Positions 53,744 through 63,941 of a stretch of 64,000 bases of DNA are shown here, piece by piece (position 1 is the first letter of the stretch; each line of letters starts with the position of its first letter). Both the position numbers and the translations under genes were made by a program. The DNA is from Anaerorudis cellulosivorans. GTDB lineage: Bacteria; Bacteroidota; Bacteroidia; Bacteroidales; Dysgonomonadaceae. The notes under the pieces were generated by a model that was not told the DNA's origin, ran no database searches, and saw nothing but the letters and a program-made list of their open reading frames with translations. The stretch is from positions 124,001-188,000 of the forward strand of contig NZ_JAPCWE010000001.1 of the NCBI RefSeq assembly GCF_025943985.1, written 5' to 3'.

Positions 53744-55663
53744 TTACAAAAAATCCAAATCCCACTCATCCATCCATTCCAGGTAAGGAATATCCTTTTC
53801 AAACTTTATCGGCAACCACATGTACCGTCCATCGATAGGAAATTTCGGCCTCCACATATCCCCCATGAAAACATATGCATCTTTCTTGCCGTAAACCTGC
53901 TGTACAAAAGTACCCTGCCCTCCGAAAGTAATTTCCGATTTTTCTCCTCGGCACGGATTGACATGCTGCTTCCACGGTCCCCATATCGATGGAGCAGAAA
54001 ACAACCTCGCTGCATTGGGTTCCCAACCCGTGCAACCCGATGTAATCATCCAGTAGTTGCCTTTTCTTTTAAAAATGGTTGGCGCTTCGTTGTGTCCTCC
54101 CGGCGCCACGCGAATATATTTTCCGGTATGACCGGTATAATCATCCGTAAGTTCCGCAATGTGCAAGGTGAGATTTTCTTCTGAAGCATAAATATGATAG
54201 GCCTTTCCATCATCATCCACAAACAGGGTCATATCTCTGGCCATTTGTCCTTCCTCAAGATCTCTCTTCAAAAACAGCCCGTTCTCCACCGCTTTATACC
54301 ACGACGGAGTCCACCAAGTCGAATATTTCTCGGGGTCGAATTGCAATTTTCGAATATCCACCGGCATGTCGAACGGAAAAAAACCTTTATTGATACGTTC
54401 GGAAAGAACAAAGATATACGGCCCTGTCACTTCATCGCTTATAGCCAATGCCGAGCGTGCAGCCTTATATCCCTGTCCTTTCAACTCCAAATGAAACCAC
54501 ATCACAAACTTGCCGGTTTTTTTGTTGTAAATCACTTTCGGACGTTCCATTACACATCCTTTGGCAATATCGCTCGTCGGATCATCCGAAACCGGCAACA
54601 CCACTCCCTCGTATTTCCAATTAACCAAATCATTGGAAGAATAACAATTGATCCCGACCTGCGCCGCATTACTGTTTTCGCTCTTGTGCTCACCAAACCA
54701 GTAATAGATACCCTCATGATAAAGCATGCCCCCACCATGGGCATTGATATGCTCGCCCCGGTCGTCCAACCAAAGCCTGCCCGGACGAACCACGTGCTCT
54801 TTCTTCTGATAGACCCTCACATAATCGATTTCGTATTTCATCGGAAAAGCGGACACATCAGGCTCACCTCCATTGGCTCCCAACGCCAAATTCAACAACA
54901 AATAATGGGGTTGCTTAAACGGATGGGTATAATTGCCCCATGCACCGTTTACGGTTTCGTTCAACGACACTTCATTCAACAATTCGTCATCAAGATACAA
55001 TTTAATGGAATTTTCATCCCAATCCATCCTCCAGACATGAAATTCTTTTCCCCAATTGCTGTTTTTCTCAAGAAAATGACGAAAGGGAATAGCTTGGGTT
55101 CTCCACTCCGCCTTAAACCGCTCATCCGTTCCCCATGCCACATTGGCAAGAAGATGAGGGTCGTTGTTTATCCGGTAATATTCCATGATGTCGATTTCGC
55201 CACACGAAGGCCACTCCATCGTTGTACCCAACGTCCAAATGGCCGGCCACGAACCGCTTTCCAATGGTATTCTTGCCCGTATTTCAAAACGCCCATACAA
55301 AAACTCCTTTTTACCTGCTGTTTTCAACGAAGAGGAAGTATATTCGATAAACGGCCGCGACCTTCTCCAATCGGTATGGCTGGCCTTTACATAAAGAGGA
55401 TTGGGTTTATTTTCACGCCTCCCTTCAATAATCAGTACCCCGTCTTTACAATACGCATTATCATCCTGATACCATTGCAATTCCTGATTACGCACAAACC
55501 CATTTTCGAAACGCCAATATTCGGAATTCGGTTTCCCGTTTTCGTCAAACTCATCGCTCCATACCAATGTATATTCCTGTGCGACAAGGCTTATTGAAAA
55601 AGATAAAAAAATACACGTACACAGCAAGACACTTATCGGGAACTTCAATATCTCTTTTTTCAT
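53744..55663 (-). CDS. GH16-GH43 fusion, putative beta-1,3-galactanase pair
   Basis: A 639-residue secreted two-catalytic-domain protein. GH16 jelly roll at about 28-290, with catalytic E156, D158 and E161 in GEIDIMEYY and the front motif YTLVWSDEFDENGKP. After a short linker, a GH43-type five-bladed propeller fills about 298-639. It begins RLWLDDRGEHINAHGGGMLYHEGIYYWFGEHK, which matches the subfamily of exo-beta-1,3-galactanases (GH43_24). The GH16 half resembles GH16_3 endo-acting laminarinase/galactanase enzymes. One chain would thus combine endo and exo attack on a beta-1,3-galactan backbone. It begins 6 bases after the DUF2264 stop. Confidence 0.85.
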   Translation of the reverse strand: MKKEILKFPISVLLCTCIFLSFSISLVAQEYTLVWSDEFDENGKPNSEYWRFENGFVRNQELQWYQDDNAYCKDGVLIIEGRRENKPNPLYVKASHTDWRRSRPFIEYTSSSLKTAGKKEFLYGRFEIRARIPLESGSWPAIWTLGTTMEWPSCGEIDIMEYYRINNDPHLLANVAWGTDERFKAEWRTQAIPFRHFLEKNSNWGKEFHVWRMDWDENSIKLYLDDELLNEVSLNETVNGAWGNYTHPFKQPHYLLLNLALGANGGEPDVSAFPMKYEIDYVRVYQKKEHVVRPGRLWLDDRGEHINAHGGGMLYHEGIYYWFGEHKSENSNAAQVGINCYSSNDLVNWKYEGVVLPVSDDPTSDIAKGCVMERPKVIYNKKTGKFVMWFHLELKGQGYKAARSALAISDEVTGPYIFVLSERINKGFFPFDMPVDIRKLQFDPEKYSTWWTPSWYKAVENGLFLKRDLEEGQMARDMTLFVDDDGKAYHIYASEENLTLHIAELTDDYTGHTGKYIRVAPGGHNEAPTIFKRKGNYWMITSGCTGWEPNAARLFSAPSIWGPWKQHVNPCRGEKSEITFGGQGTFVQQVYGKKDAYVFMGDMWRPKFPIDGRYMWLPIKFEKDIPYLEWMDEWDLDFL

Positions 55664-55669
55664 TTTCTT

Positions 55670-56932
55670 CTAGTAATTTACGGGATAATCTTTGTTGAAT
55701 TTGTCGTTTCTGTAAGCCTTTTTCGCTGTCCAATCTTCAGTCTTCGCAGTCCAAAAACTATCGTTGGCGGGCAAACCTAACGGTAAAAAACTTTCCGAAG
55801 TAAGATACATGCTTCCATTGTTGCTGTAGCTGTCACCCAATTCAGGCTGATGTCCGGCAAAACCGATCGTCAGAAAACCATCTTCGTTGAAATTGGAAGG
55901 ATTGTTGAAAATACGTTGATGCACAGCAACCAACGCAGCTCTCACCTGCCCTTCCGTCAGTTTATCGGGCAATTGCTTCCGCAAAGCAAGTAGCGCCAGC
56001 GGCTGAAAAGCACCGGTACGATAGGTCAACGATCGGCCGATAGGCGGAAACGTTCCCTCAGGCGAAACAAGACGCTCCAAGTGTTCACAATACCGCTGTA
56101 TCCTTCTCAATGCCTGCTCATAAATTGCTTTCTCCATTCGATTTGCCTCAACCATCACTTCGGTCACCTTCAGTAACATAGGTTGAATCACAAACGAATT
56201 GTAATAATCAAAATGAAACCTCTCCCCATCAGCATACCAACCGTCACCAACATACCATTCGTTAATTTTCTTTACCGCCAAATCCACACGCATCGGATCG
56301 TAATCTTCGCCCACCGACAACAAAAAAGCCTCATTCATAGCTGCAAAAAGCAACCAGTTTGAATAAGGCGGTTTCACGCGACGTAACAATTTCAATTCTG
56401 TCACGATTCGCTCTTTTGTGGTTTTGTCCAGCGGTTCCCACAAGTGTTTCGGTGCCCTTAGCAGCGCACTCGAAAAGAAAGCCGAATCCACCAGCGGCTG
56501 TCCTTCTTTTCTCCAAAGCAAATAATCGGGACTTTTCGGATCCACCGCATGAACATAGCTCATTAAGGCTTGTTCGCGTAGCTTTTTTCGGACTTTCCCT
56601 TCCTCGGAATCGTCATCGGGCAATGTCAACCACGGAGCAAGGCCATCCATCAGCCGACCGAAACACTCCAGGTAAGCTACCCTCTTATCCCGGCCATCCC
56701 ATGTGGGGCTCACCTCAACCTGCATTTTCTTGTGAAGTTCGCCTTTCGACATGCTTTCCAGCACCGGTGTCGCCATATCGGCGAGCAATTTCCACAAATA
56801 TTCACGATCCGATCCGGGAACATGCGTTGAAAAAATCTTCTCCTCACCTTCATTTGCGGCATGAGCATATGACGGCAGCATACCTGCTGCTGCCGTCATT
56901 CCCATCGCCTTAATAAATTTACGTCTAAACAT
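55670..56932 (-). CDS. DUF2264 (GH154-type) secreted protein
   Basis: A 420-residue protein with a Tat-like leader (MFRRKFIKAMGMTAAAGMLP) and an (alpha/alpha)-barrel-like body. The DUF2264 motifs are FGRLMDGLAPWLTLP, YSNWLLFAAMNEAFLL, GDGWYADGERFHFDYYNSFVIQPML and RRIQRYCEHLERLVSPEGTFPPIGRS. DUF2264 is the GH154 family, in which beta-glucuronidase activity has been reported. In this PUL it would remove glucuronic acid from side chains or oligomers. It lies directly after SusD (38-base gap) in the minus-strand operon. Confidence 0.85.
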   Translation of the reverse strand: MFRRKFIKAMGMTAAAGMLPSYAHAANEGEEKIFSTHVPGSDREYLWKLLADMATPVLESMSKGELHKKMQVEVSPTWDGRDKRVAYLECFGRLMDGLAPWLTLPDDDSEEGKVRKKLREQALMSYVHAVDPKSPDYLLWRKEGQPLVDSAFFSSALLRAPKHLWEPLDKTTKERIVTELKLLRRVKPPYSNWLLFAAMNEAFLLSVGEDYDPMRVDLAVKKINEWYVGDGWYADGERFHFDYYNSFVIQPMLLKVTEVMVEANRMEKAIYEQALRRIQRYCEHLERLVSPEGTFPPIGRSLTYRTGAFQPLALLALRKQLPDKLTEGQVRAALVAVHQRIFNNPSNFNEDGFLTIGFAGHQPELGDSYSNNGSMYLTSESFLPLGLPANDSFWTAKTEDWTAKKAYRNDKFNKDYPVNY

Positions 56933-56970
56933 TCGTTAACTATTAATTATCCTCATCAAAATTATTGAAA

Positions 56971-58980
56971 TTATTGCGCCCCCTGCCCCGCAACTGTAGG
57001 CCAACCAGGGTTTTGATATATTGGTGATGATGATATTGTTTTTCCGTCTGTTGAAGTTATAAGAAAATGCTGAATAGCTATTGGTTGTAAATAATGAGCC
57101 ATAGCCCATCTATATCCGTCATACACCAACGAGCTTCGAACTTTTTCATAAGGTCTTAAAAACACACTCCTTTCAGGAGAAGAAACGTTTGCTTCATCTG
57201 TTCCATAAATCAATTGTGAAGTACCATCTTCATTCTTATACCAATCCTGCATCTCTCCCCAAATTTTTATTCCTTCGACATGATAAGGATTATCAATCAT
57301 CTGATCCATCGCTCTCCAACGTCGCAAATCCATATATCTAAGCCCTTCTGCCATAAGCTCATTGCGGCGTTCCCTTCTAATGTTGTATAAAGTCGGGTTT
57401 AGTAAAATCCCTTTTGAATAAGCCCCCCAATCGTTGAGTGCTTCTTTGCTCATATCTGTTGCAGTGATAGTCTTGCTATAATCGGGATCCACTCCGGCTC
57501 GAGTACGAATTGCTCTCCAATATTCATCAGCTTTAGAATCAATGGTTCCGCTTTTTTCATAGCAAGCTTCAATATAATTTAACAAAGCTTCAACGGCTCT
57601 AAAAGTAATTGAGCCTGTATAAGACTGTCCGTTTCCACACTGATTCTGATAAAATGAACCACCCTTTCGCAATGCATATCCTGTACTATAAGCTTTTTCT
57701 GCTGATGCAGCTGTAATATTAGGTACTGGTTCAATAGGAACTGCATGATCACCTTCTGTCGATTCATAAATGATATTTTTTTGTCCGGGTTCCTTTAAAA
57801 AGAGCGATAATCGGGGATCCCTATCTTTTCTAACATTAGCTATATTGTCATCCCCTTTGTATCCACTGTTGTTGGCATATATAGGCAAACCATTTTTCAT
57901 CAAAAAGCTCTCGACCAAACCTCTCGTGACCCCAACACCGTAATCTCCAAATTGTGCAGCAACAACAACACAATGGGTAATACCAAGCCCCTTGCTATAT
58001 TCACGCCACAAAAGCACTTCATCATATCCCGACAAATCAACCGAACCAAACATATCCATATAAGGATTAACAGGGTCAGACGCAGATTGCTGAACTTCTC
58101 CAGTATTTACAGTTAACTTATTGATATATTTATCGGCAACCTGTTTTGCCGCATCCATCGACTGCTGAAAAAAATAATCTATTTCACTATCGATATTCCC
58201 TGTAGAATAAGTATAATCGGCATTATAATCCTTTTCATTACCTGGCCATCCTTCGCCATCAGGAACAAAAGCAGTTCCTTTAAAATATTTTAACCATGTA
58301 CCTTCAAATAGGGCAACTCTTGATTTCAGTAATAATGCAACATCTTTTGTTATTCTCGTTCTCCTACTATCGATGTTCGTGGACAAAAATTCTATTGCCT
58401 TATCCAGATCACTTAAAATGAATCGAGCTACTTCATTCCTCGGGCTCCTTTTACTGGCTTCAATCAATGGATCTAATTGATCCGGCAATGGTTCTGTTAT
58501 TATAGGGAAATCTCCAAACTCCTGATATCTCTTAAAATATTCATACGCTCTAAGAAAATAAATTTCTCCAATATAATGCTTTATATTAACTTCTGATCCG
58601 CTAATCTCCCCTGAATTATATCTTGGAAGGACCTTTGATAAAAAATAATTACAACTGTAAATATAATTGAAATACCAATCACCTCCCGTCTGTCCCACTC
58701 TCCATTGGCCAGGAACATATCGGTTATCATAAGTTATATATGCCTGATTATCTGTATGTTGGTCTATCCCAAAAGTACCGTAGCTCCAATTTGCATGAGA
58801 AGGTAATATATTGGTATATAAGCCATTAGCATAAGCAGCTAATTGTGATTCTTCATTTAAATAATTTTCAGGCGTAATTTGACTTTGAGGAATTTTATCC
58901 AAAAAGTCATCGCAAGAAACGAAACTCCCTATTAAAAGGAATATGCTTAAAATACATTTTATTATACTCAAATTTTTCAT
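56971..58980 (-). CDS. SusD/RagB-family nutrient-binding lipoprotein (2)
   Basis: A 669-residue outer-membrane lipoprotein; the signal ends GSFVSC, followed by DDFLDKIPQSQITPENYLNEESQLAAYANGLY, the canonical SusD start. The TPR-rich body and C-terminal NIRRERRNELMAEGLRYMDLRRWR motif are typical. It caps its partner SusC, encoded 11 bases upstream, and binds the glycan at the cell surface. Confidence 0.95.
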   Translation of the reverse strand: MKNLSIIKCILSIFLLIGSFVSCDDFLDKIPQSQITPENYLNEESQLAAYANGLYTNILPSHANWSYGTFGIDQHTDNQAYITYDNRYVPGQWRVGQTGGDWYFNYIYSCNYFLSKVLPRYNSGEISGSEVNIKHYIGEIYFLRAYEYFKRYQEFGDFPIITEPLPDQLDPLIEASKRSPRNEVARFILSDLDKAIEFLSTNIDSRRTRITKDVALLLKSRVALFEGTWLKYFKGTAFVPDGEGWPGNEKDYNADYTYSTGNIDSEIDYFFQQSMDAAKQVADKYINKLTVNTGEVQQSASDPVNPYMDMFGSVDLSGYDEVLLWREYSKGLGITHCVVVAAQFGDYGVGVTRGLVESFLMKNGLPIYANNSGYKGDDNIANVRKDRDPRLSLFLKEPGQKNIIYESTEGDHAVPIEPVPNITAASAEKAYSTGYALRKGGSFYQNQCGNGQSYTGSITFRAVEALLNYIEACYEKSGTIDSKADEYWRAIRTRAGVDPDYSKTITATDMSKEALNDWGAYSKGILLNPTLYNIRRERRNELMAEGLRYMDLRRWRAMDQMIDNPYHVEGIKIWGEMQDWYKNEDGTSQLIYGTDEANVSSPERSVFLRPYEKVRSSLVYDGYRWAMAHYLQPIAIQHFLITSTDGKTISSSPIYQNPGWPTVAGQGAQ

Positions 58981-58991
58981 AAGAAAATAAT

Positions 58992-61900
58992 TTAAAGTGT
59001 TATATTTAATCCAAGAGAAAATACTTTTGATAATGGATAAGCATTCCCATTTTCGTCTGCTCCTCCACTTATTGTTTCAGGATCAAACATTTCAGCTATT
59101 TTTGTTCCAGTCCATAAATTTTCACCTGAAACAAATATTCTAACTTTACTTAAATTCACTTTTCCTGTTAGAGTTAAGGGCAGCGTATATCCCAATTGTA
59201 GGTTTTTTAAACGAATATAAGAAGCATTTTGTAAATAACGCGTTTGCACTTGCTGATTTTTACTCGTTCCAAATATAGGACGTGGGTAATATGAATCTAA
59301 GTTGACATCTAAATGATTTGATACTTCATCCCTAAAATAATCCACATGAGGGACTAAACCGCATGACCACCATTTGTTATCTGTTACACCCCAAAAATAA
59401 TAGCTTCCTTGCCAATAATCTCTTTTCAAAACACCTTGGAAAAATGCTCTGAAATCGAAACCTTTCCAATCTGCAGAGAGGTCAATTCCGAAAAGATAGC
59501 GCGGCGTGTTGTTACCTATTACCTTTAAATCTCCATGATCATCCAATGTATAAGCACCATCGTCAATTTTCCCATCGTCGTTCAAATCTCTATACATAAT
59601 ATCTCCAGCTTTCCAGTCACTACCCAATGCGTTTTGCCCTCCCTTTGTCAAAGAAGCTAGATATTCCTGTATTTCTGAGTCAGTTTTTGCTATTCCAATC
59701 GTCTCATACCCCCATATTTCTCCCAATTTGCGTCCTTCTAAATACTTACTTAATGTATTTGTAGGATTAGGATATTTTGTTATTTCTGTTTGAGAATCAG
59801 ATAAGAGTAATTTCGCGCTATAACCTAATCCATTCTTCAAGCGATCCCTCCAAACTATCTCCAAATCAAACCCATAAGTTTTTAGATCAGTATTATTCGT
59901 TTTAGGTACATCAATACCAAGAACAGCTGGTAATTCTTGTGCTGGTCCAATCATGTCCTTTGTTCGTCTAATGTAATAATCGAAAGATCCAGTCAGCCGG
60001 TTTCTCAAAAGTCCAAAATCGATACCAATATTCCAGTTTTCAACTTTTTCCCATCCCATCGTTGAACTGACCAAAGCAGGAACATAAGCAGTATTAGGAC
60101 GAGTTCCATTTTGAAGCCAACTTCCTTCATTAGAATGAACAGGCATAATTTGGTAGGTAGGATACCAATTTGTCGTATTCTGGTTCCCTAATTCCCCATA
60201 AGAAACTCTAAATTTAAACAAGCTAATTATTGGTGATAATGCTTCCCAAAAATCTTCTTGGGCCATATTCCATCCTAACGAAAAAGAAGGAAATAAATTC
60301 CACCTTTGATCTTCACGAAATCGAGAAGTTCCATCATATCTTAAGTTAATTTCCGCCAAATATTTATTTCTATAATCATAATTAATTCTTGCAAAATAAC
60401 CTGCAGTACTCCAAGAATCTCTAGATCCATTTACGGAAGGAGTTATAGGATTACCATTATAATCAAGACCTGTAGTGAGATCTACTTCAGGTAGTTCAGG
60501 TACTATTATTCCATCACGCTGCACTCCAAATACTGTCCTGTCTAAATTCTCAGCCTGAAATCCTGCCATTAATTTTAGATTATGTGTCTCTCTCAAGGAA
60601 AAACTGTATTCCGTGTATGCATTAACATTAAAATAATTATCATTGAAATAATCCTCGTGGACATTAGAACTACTTTTATAGACATATGGATTTCCGTTAA
60701 CATCGTGATTATATGTTCTTTGTGAATCCCAATGTCTTTCTGCTGTTGTTATTCGATAATTTAAATCAATATGGGTAATCCAATTCTTTATAGGTTCAAA
60801 GATCAAAAAACCCTGATGATACGTATTATCCGTTATACTCTTGTCTTTTCCACCTGTTGCCAGCCCAAGTGCAGGAGAAGGAGAAGAATACAAATATCCA
60901 TTAGGGTCATATAAAGGCAAAGTTGGCCAACCTTGTCTTGCAAGATCCCAATACAAATCATCGGTCATAGCAGCTGGCCTTTGGTAATTTTCACGAGAAA
61001 AACGAAAATTATAACCAAATCTCAGCCAACTGGTTAATTCCGAATTGATTTTACCTGATGCCGTATAACGATCATAAAAATCTTTTGATAATTTCATTAA
61101 TCCATTTTGATCCAAATAATTAAATGAAGTATAAAAAGTAGTTTTTTCACTAATTCCTCCACTCGCACTAAAATTATGTTCTTGACCATATGTTGTAGAT
61201 TTATATATGGCATCATACCAATCCACATTATCATTCCCATAAGCATATCCATCTGCCCAATATTGAGGATTACTTGGATTAGGAATAATAGAATATGTTA
61301 TTTTACCCTCCTGATAATCTTTAATCCTCTGTAAATGTTCAGAAGAAAAATGTGGACTCCATCCAGCATTAATAGAAGCATCATTAAAATAAGTGGCAAA
61401 AGTATAAGAATCCATCATATCGGGTTTCAAAACAGGAGAACCCCATCTAAAATTATTGTTATAACTCATTGTTACCTTACCTGGTTCACCTTTTTTGGTT
61501 GTAACTAATATAACACCGAATGGAGCTCGTGATCCATAGATAGAAGAAGCTGCTGCATCTTTCAATACAGAAATACTTTCTATATCTTGCGGATTAAGAG
61601 AGTTCAAATCACCTTCTATTCCATCAATTAATATCAATGGATCTCCTGTAGACCCTTCTCCTATTGTTGTCACGCCTCTAATGTTTATACTGGGTTCTGA
61701 CTCCAAACTTCCATTGGAAGATGAAATATTTAAACCCGGAACCAATCCTTGCAAGGCTTGTGTAACATTTACCACCGGCCTTGACTCAATCTCTCTTGAA
61801 CTTGCCGTACTGACCGCTCCCGTTAAATTCACTTTTTTCTGTGTGCCAAATCCTACTACAACCACCTCTTCCAGCATCTCACTCTCTTCTTCCATCACAA

Positions 61901-62201
61901 CATCTATAGCCGTCCTCCCGTTCACCGAAATGCTTAAAGGTTTCATACCCACATAGGAGATTTCCAGCGTCGCATCTGTCGGAACATTGCTCAACGTAAA
62001 AACCCCATTCATGTCGGTTACTGTTCCAATGGCTGTTCCTTTTACCCGAACAGTAACCCCGATAAGCGGCTCGCCCTTTGTATCTTTTACCGAACCTCGA
62101 ACGGTAAGTTCTTGAGCAAACATTGTTAGGGAAATCATCCATAGAAAAACGAATGCTATCCCTTTTGTCAAACTTAATGAAATCTTTTTTTTCATTTTCA
62201 T
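58992..62201 (-). CDS. SusC/RagA-family TonB-dependent transporter (2)
   Basis: A 1069-residue outer-membrane transporter. Signal peptide, then a CarboxypepD_reg domain (about 32-110, VRGSVKDTKGEPLIGVTVRVKG). The TonB-box-like stretch LEEVVVVGFGTQKKVNLTGAVS leads into the plug (about 125-235, NIRGVTTIGEG, DPLILIDGIEGDLNSLNPQDIESISVLKDAAASSIYGSRAPFGVILVTTK). The 22-stranded barrel ends KVFSLGLNITL. It imports oligosaccharides released at the surface, with the SusD at 56971 as lid. It is 30 bases behind the first SusD gene. Confidence 0.96.
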   Translation of the reverse strand: MKMKKKISLSLTKGIAFVFLWMISLTMFAQELTVRGSVKDTKGEPLIGVTVRVKGTAIGTVTDMNGVFTLSNVPTDATLEISYVGMKPLSISVNGRTAIDVVMEEESEMLEEVVVVGFGTQKKVNLTGAVSTASSREIESRPVVNVTQALQGLVPGLNISSSNGSLESEPSINIRGVTTIGEGSTGDPLILIDGIEGDLNSLNPQDIESISVLKDAAASSIYGSRAPFGVILVTTKKGEPGKVTMSYNNNFRWGSPVLKPDMMDSYTFATYFNDASINAGWSPHFSSEHLQRIKDYQEGKITYSIIPNPSNPQYWADGYAYGNDNVDWYDAIYKSTTYGQEHNFSASGGISEKTTFYTSFNYLDQNGLMKLSKDFYDRYTASGKINSELTSWLRFGYNFRFSRENYQRPAAMTDDLYWDLARQGWPTLPLYDPNGYLYSSPSPALGLATGGKDKSITDNTYHQGFLIFEPIKNWITHIDLNYRITTAERHWDSQRTYNHDVNGNPYVYKSSSNVHEDYFNDNYFNVNAYTEYSFSLRETHNLKLMAGFQAENLDRTVFGVQRDGIIVPELPEVDLTTGLDYNGNPITPSVNGSRDSWSTAGYFARINYDYRNKYLAEINLRYDGTSRFREDQRWNLFPSFSLGWNMAQEDFWEALSPIISLFKFRVSYGELGNQNTTNWYPTYQIMPVHSNEGSWLQNGTRPNTAYVPALVSSTMGWEKVENWNIGIDFGLLRNRLTGSFDYYIRRTKDMIGPAQELPAVLGIDVPKTNNTDLKTYGFDLEIVWRDRLKNGLGYSAKLLLSDSQTEITKYPNPTNTLSKYLEGRKLGEIWGYETIGIAKTDSEIQEYLASLTKGGQNALGSDWKAGDIMYRDLNDDGKIDDGAYTLDDHGDLKVIGNNTPRYLFGIDLSADWKGFDFRAFFQGVLKRDYWQGSYYFWGVTDNKWWSCGLVPHVDYFRDEVSNHLDVNLDSYYPRPIFGTSKNQQVQTRYLQNASYIRLKNLQLGYTLPLTLTGKVNLSKVRIFVSGENLWTGTKIAEMFDPETISGGADENGNAYPLSKVFSLGLNITL

Positions 62202-62231
62202 AATTATTATTTTTTAAATGATAAATTTTTA

Positions 62232-63929
62232 TCAATATCCCGGATTTTGTTCCAGCACAGCATCCTTGTTCAGCTGAATTTCAGTTAAAGGAAGAGGAAG
62301 CAATACATTATAATTTTGAAAACCGGTAATAACTTTATTTTCTGGGGCATAAGGCACTTTATCTCCATTTTTTTCAATGCGCTCAGCGAGCATACCCGTA
62401 CGCACCAATGTCATACGACGATTTTCTTCTCCAATCAATTCACGAGCACGTTCATCAAGAATAAAATCTAAGGTAATATCACTAGCATTAATTTTACCTA
62501 AATTAGGATTCGCGGTTTGCTGACGTGCTATTTTGAATGCCCTGTCTCTCAACTTGTTGATATCTTCAGCTGCTCCAGAAAGATTATTTTGACGAAATCG
62601 AGCTTCAGCTCGCAGCAAATACGTTTCTCCAAATCGCATTACAGGCCAATCTTTTACAACGGCATATCCAAAATCGTCCGTTACATCATAAGCTCCCCAT
62701 TTTGTCGTATGGGGGTACCAAACTTCAAGACTATCCGTTTCATACGGAATAGCACGATCTCCTGTCTTAACTGTAATGACGCTGACCGCTTTAGGGGATG
62801 ATTTGTCAACTCTGAATCCTTTCGCATCAATACCGATCTCTGCACTCCAGTTCGGACGATTATAATAGGTATAACGACGAATATTATAATTACTATTTCG
62901 TATGTCTCCTTTTTCATAAAGTCCATACTTCATAAAATTACTCAAACGAAGACGTCCGTTTCCTCTACCACCTAACGAATCGCAGTTAACCATCCCATCC
63001 CATTTATGATAAGCCGGTTGCCATACTCGGCGATGTTGGGGATTATCGATAGTGCCCCCATTAACATTGCGATTATATTCCATTTCAAATGTCCAGATAG
63101 CTTCCGTGTTACCTTGCGAGCGACGTTGTTTCCCCCATTTAAACATATCGTGATAATAATCTCCGGCTTCACTTGTGTCCCCATATCGTTCATCTATGAG
63201 AGCATACTTTTTACTTTCGATAATATCGGTCAAAACTTGTTCAGCCTTTGCAAGATAACTATTATCCCTCATCCCCATGCGCAAATAAGCCTCACCTGCC
63301 AATTGACGAGCCATATCTTTATTGATACGACTTTCATTTGATGCTTTCCCAACTTCAGGAAGATTGGCGATCGCAAAAGTTAAATCCTCATCGATCAATT
63401 GATCCACATCTGCAACTTTTTGCCGTGTGAAATCTGTACGAGGAACCGTTATCGCTTCAACAATCAACGGAACATCTCCCCATAACGTAACCAATAAGTT
63501 ATAGGCATAAGCCCTAAAAAATTTTGCCTCCGCAGTAGCGGATTTATTATTTTCCCCTACAGTAGAAATTATAATATTAGCATTATTAATGAAATCGTAA
63601 CACTTGCTCCATAAATATTGTACACCTGCATTTTCTGCGTTAAGATTAGCATATTGATAAAAAGGAACTTCAACTCCTTGAGTTGCACCCGCAGAAGCCA
63701 CATCTGTCCCTATTTGCCAACAAGAAAGAAATCCTTGTTGACTGCTCCATCCCCACAGTTCGGCAAAGGTACGATGAAGCCCCATAATCTGTGCTTCAAT
63801 GGTGGTCGCATCAGCATGACCAGGGACATAATAAGAATATACCCTTTCATCCAAAAAACTATCACCGCATGAAATTAAACCCATAGATAAAATGAAAGTA
63901 ATTATAGTATAGTATATGATTCTTTTCAT
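62232..63929 (-). CDS. SusD/RagB-family nutrient-binding lipoprotein (1)
   Basis: A 565-residue lipoprotein; the signal ends SMGLISC, followed by GDSFLDERVYSYYVPGHADATT. It shows SusD features: KFFRAYAYNLLVTLWGDVPLIVEAI, FILDERARELIGEENRRMTLVRTG and the terminal PLTEIQLNKDAVLEQNPGY. It pairs with the SusC whose 3' end is at the right edge of the window. It is clearly different in length and sequence from the SusD at 56971, so this is not a recent duplication. Confidence 0.95.
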   Translation of the reverse strand: MKRIIYYTIITFILSMGLISCGDSFLDERVYSYYVPGHADATTIEAQIMGLHRTFAELWGWSSQQGFLSCWQIGTDVASAGATQGVEVPFYQYANLNAENAGVQYLWSKCYDFINNANIIISTVGENNKSATAEAKFFRAYAYNLLVTLWGDVPLIVEAITVPRTDFTRQKVADVDQLIDEDLTFAIANLPEVGKASNESRINKDMARQLAGEAYLRMGMRDNSYLAKAEQVLTDIIESKKYALIDERYGDTSEAGDYYHDMFKWGKQRRSQGNTEAIWTFEMEYNRNVNGGTIDNPQHRRVWQPAYHKWDGMVNCDSLGGRGNGRLRLSNFMKYGLYEKGDIRNSNYNIRRYTYYNRPNWSAEIGIDAKGFRVDKSSPKAVSVITVKTGDRAIPYETDSLEVWYPHTTKWGAYDVTDDFGYAVVKDWPVMRFGETYLLRAEARFRQNNLSGAAEDINKLRDRAFKIARQQTANPNLGKINASDITLDFILDERARELIGEENRRMTLVRTGMLAERIEKNGDKVPYAPENKVITGFQNYNVLLPLPLTEIQLNKDAVLEQNPGY

Positions 63930-63941
63930 GATTCAATATTA

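Noticed and set aside
54194-55597. A 467-codon plus-strand open frame
   Set aside because: It is fully antisense to the GH16-GH43 gene, whose domains are unmistakable. The translation looks like a shadow of low-complexity codon bias.
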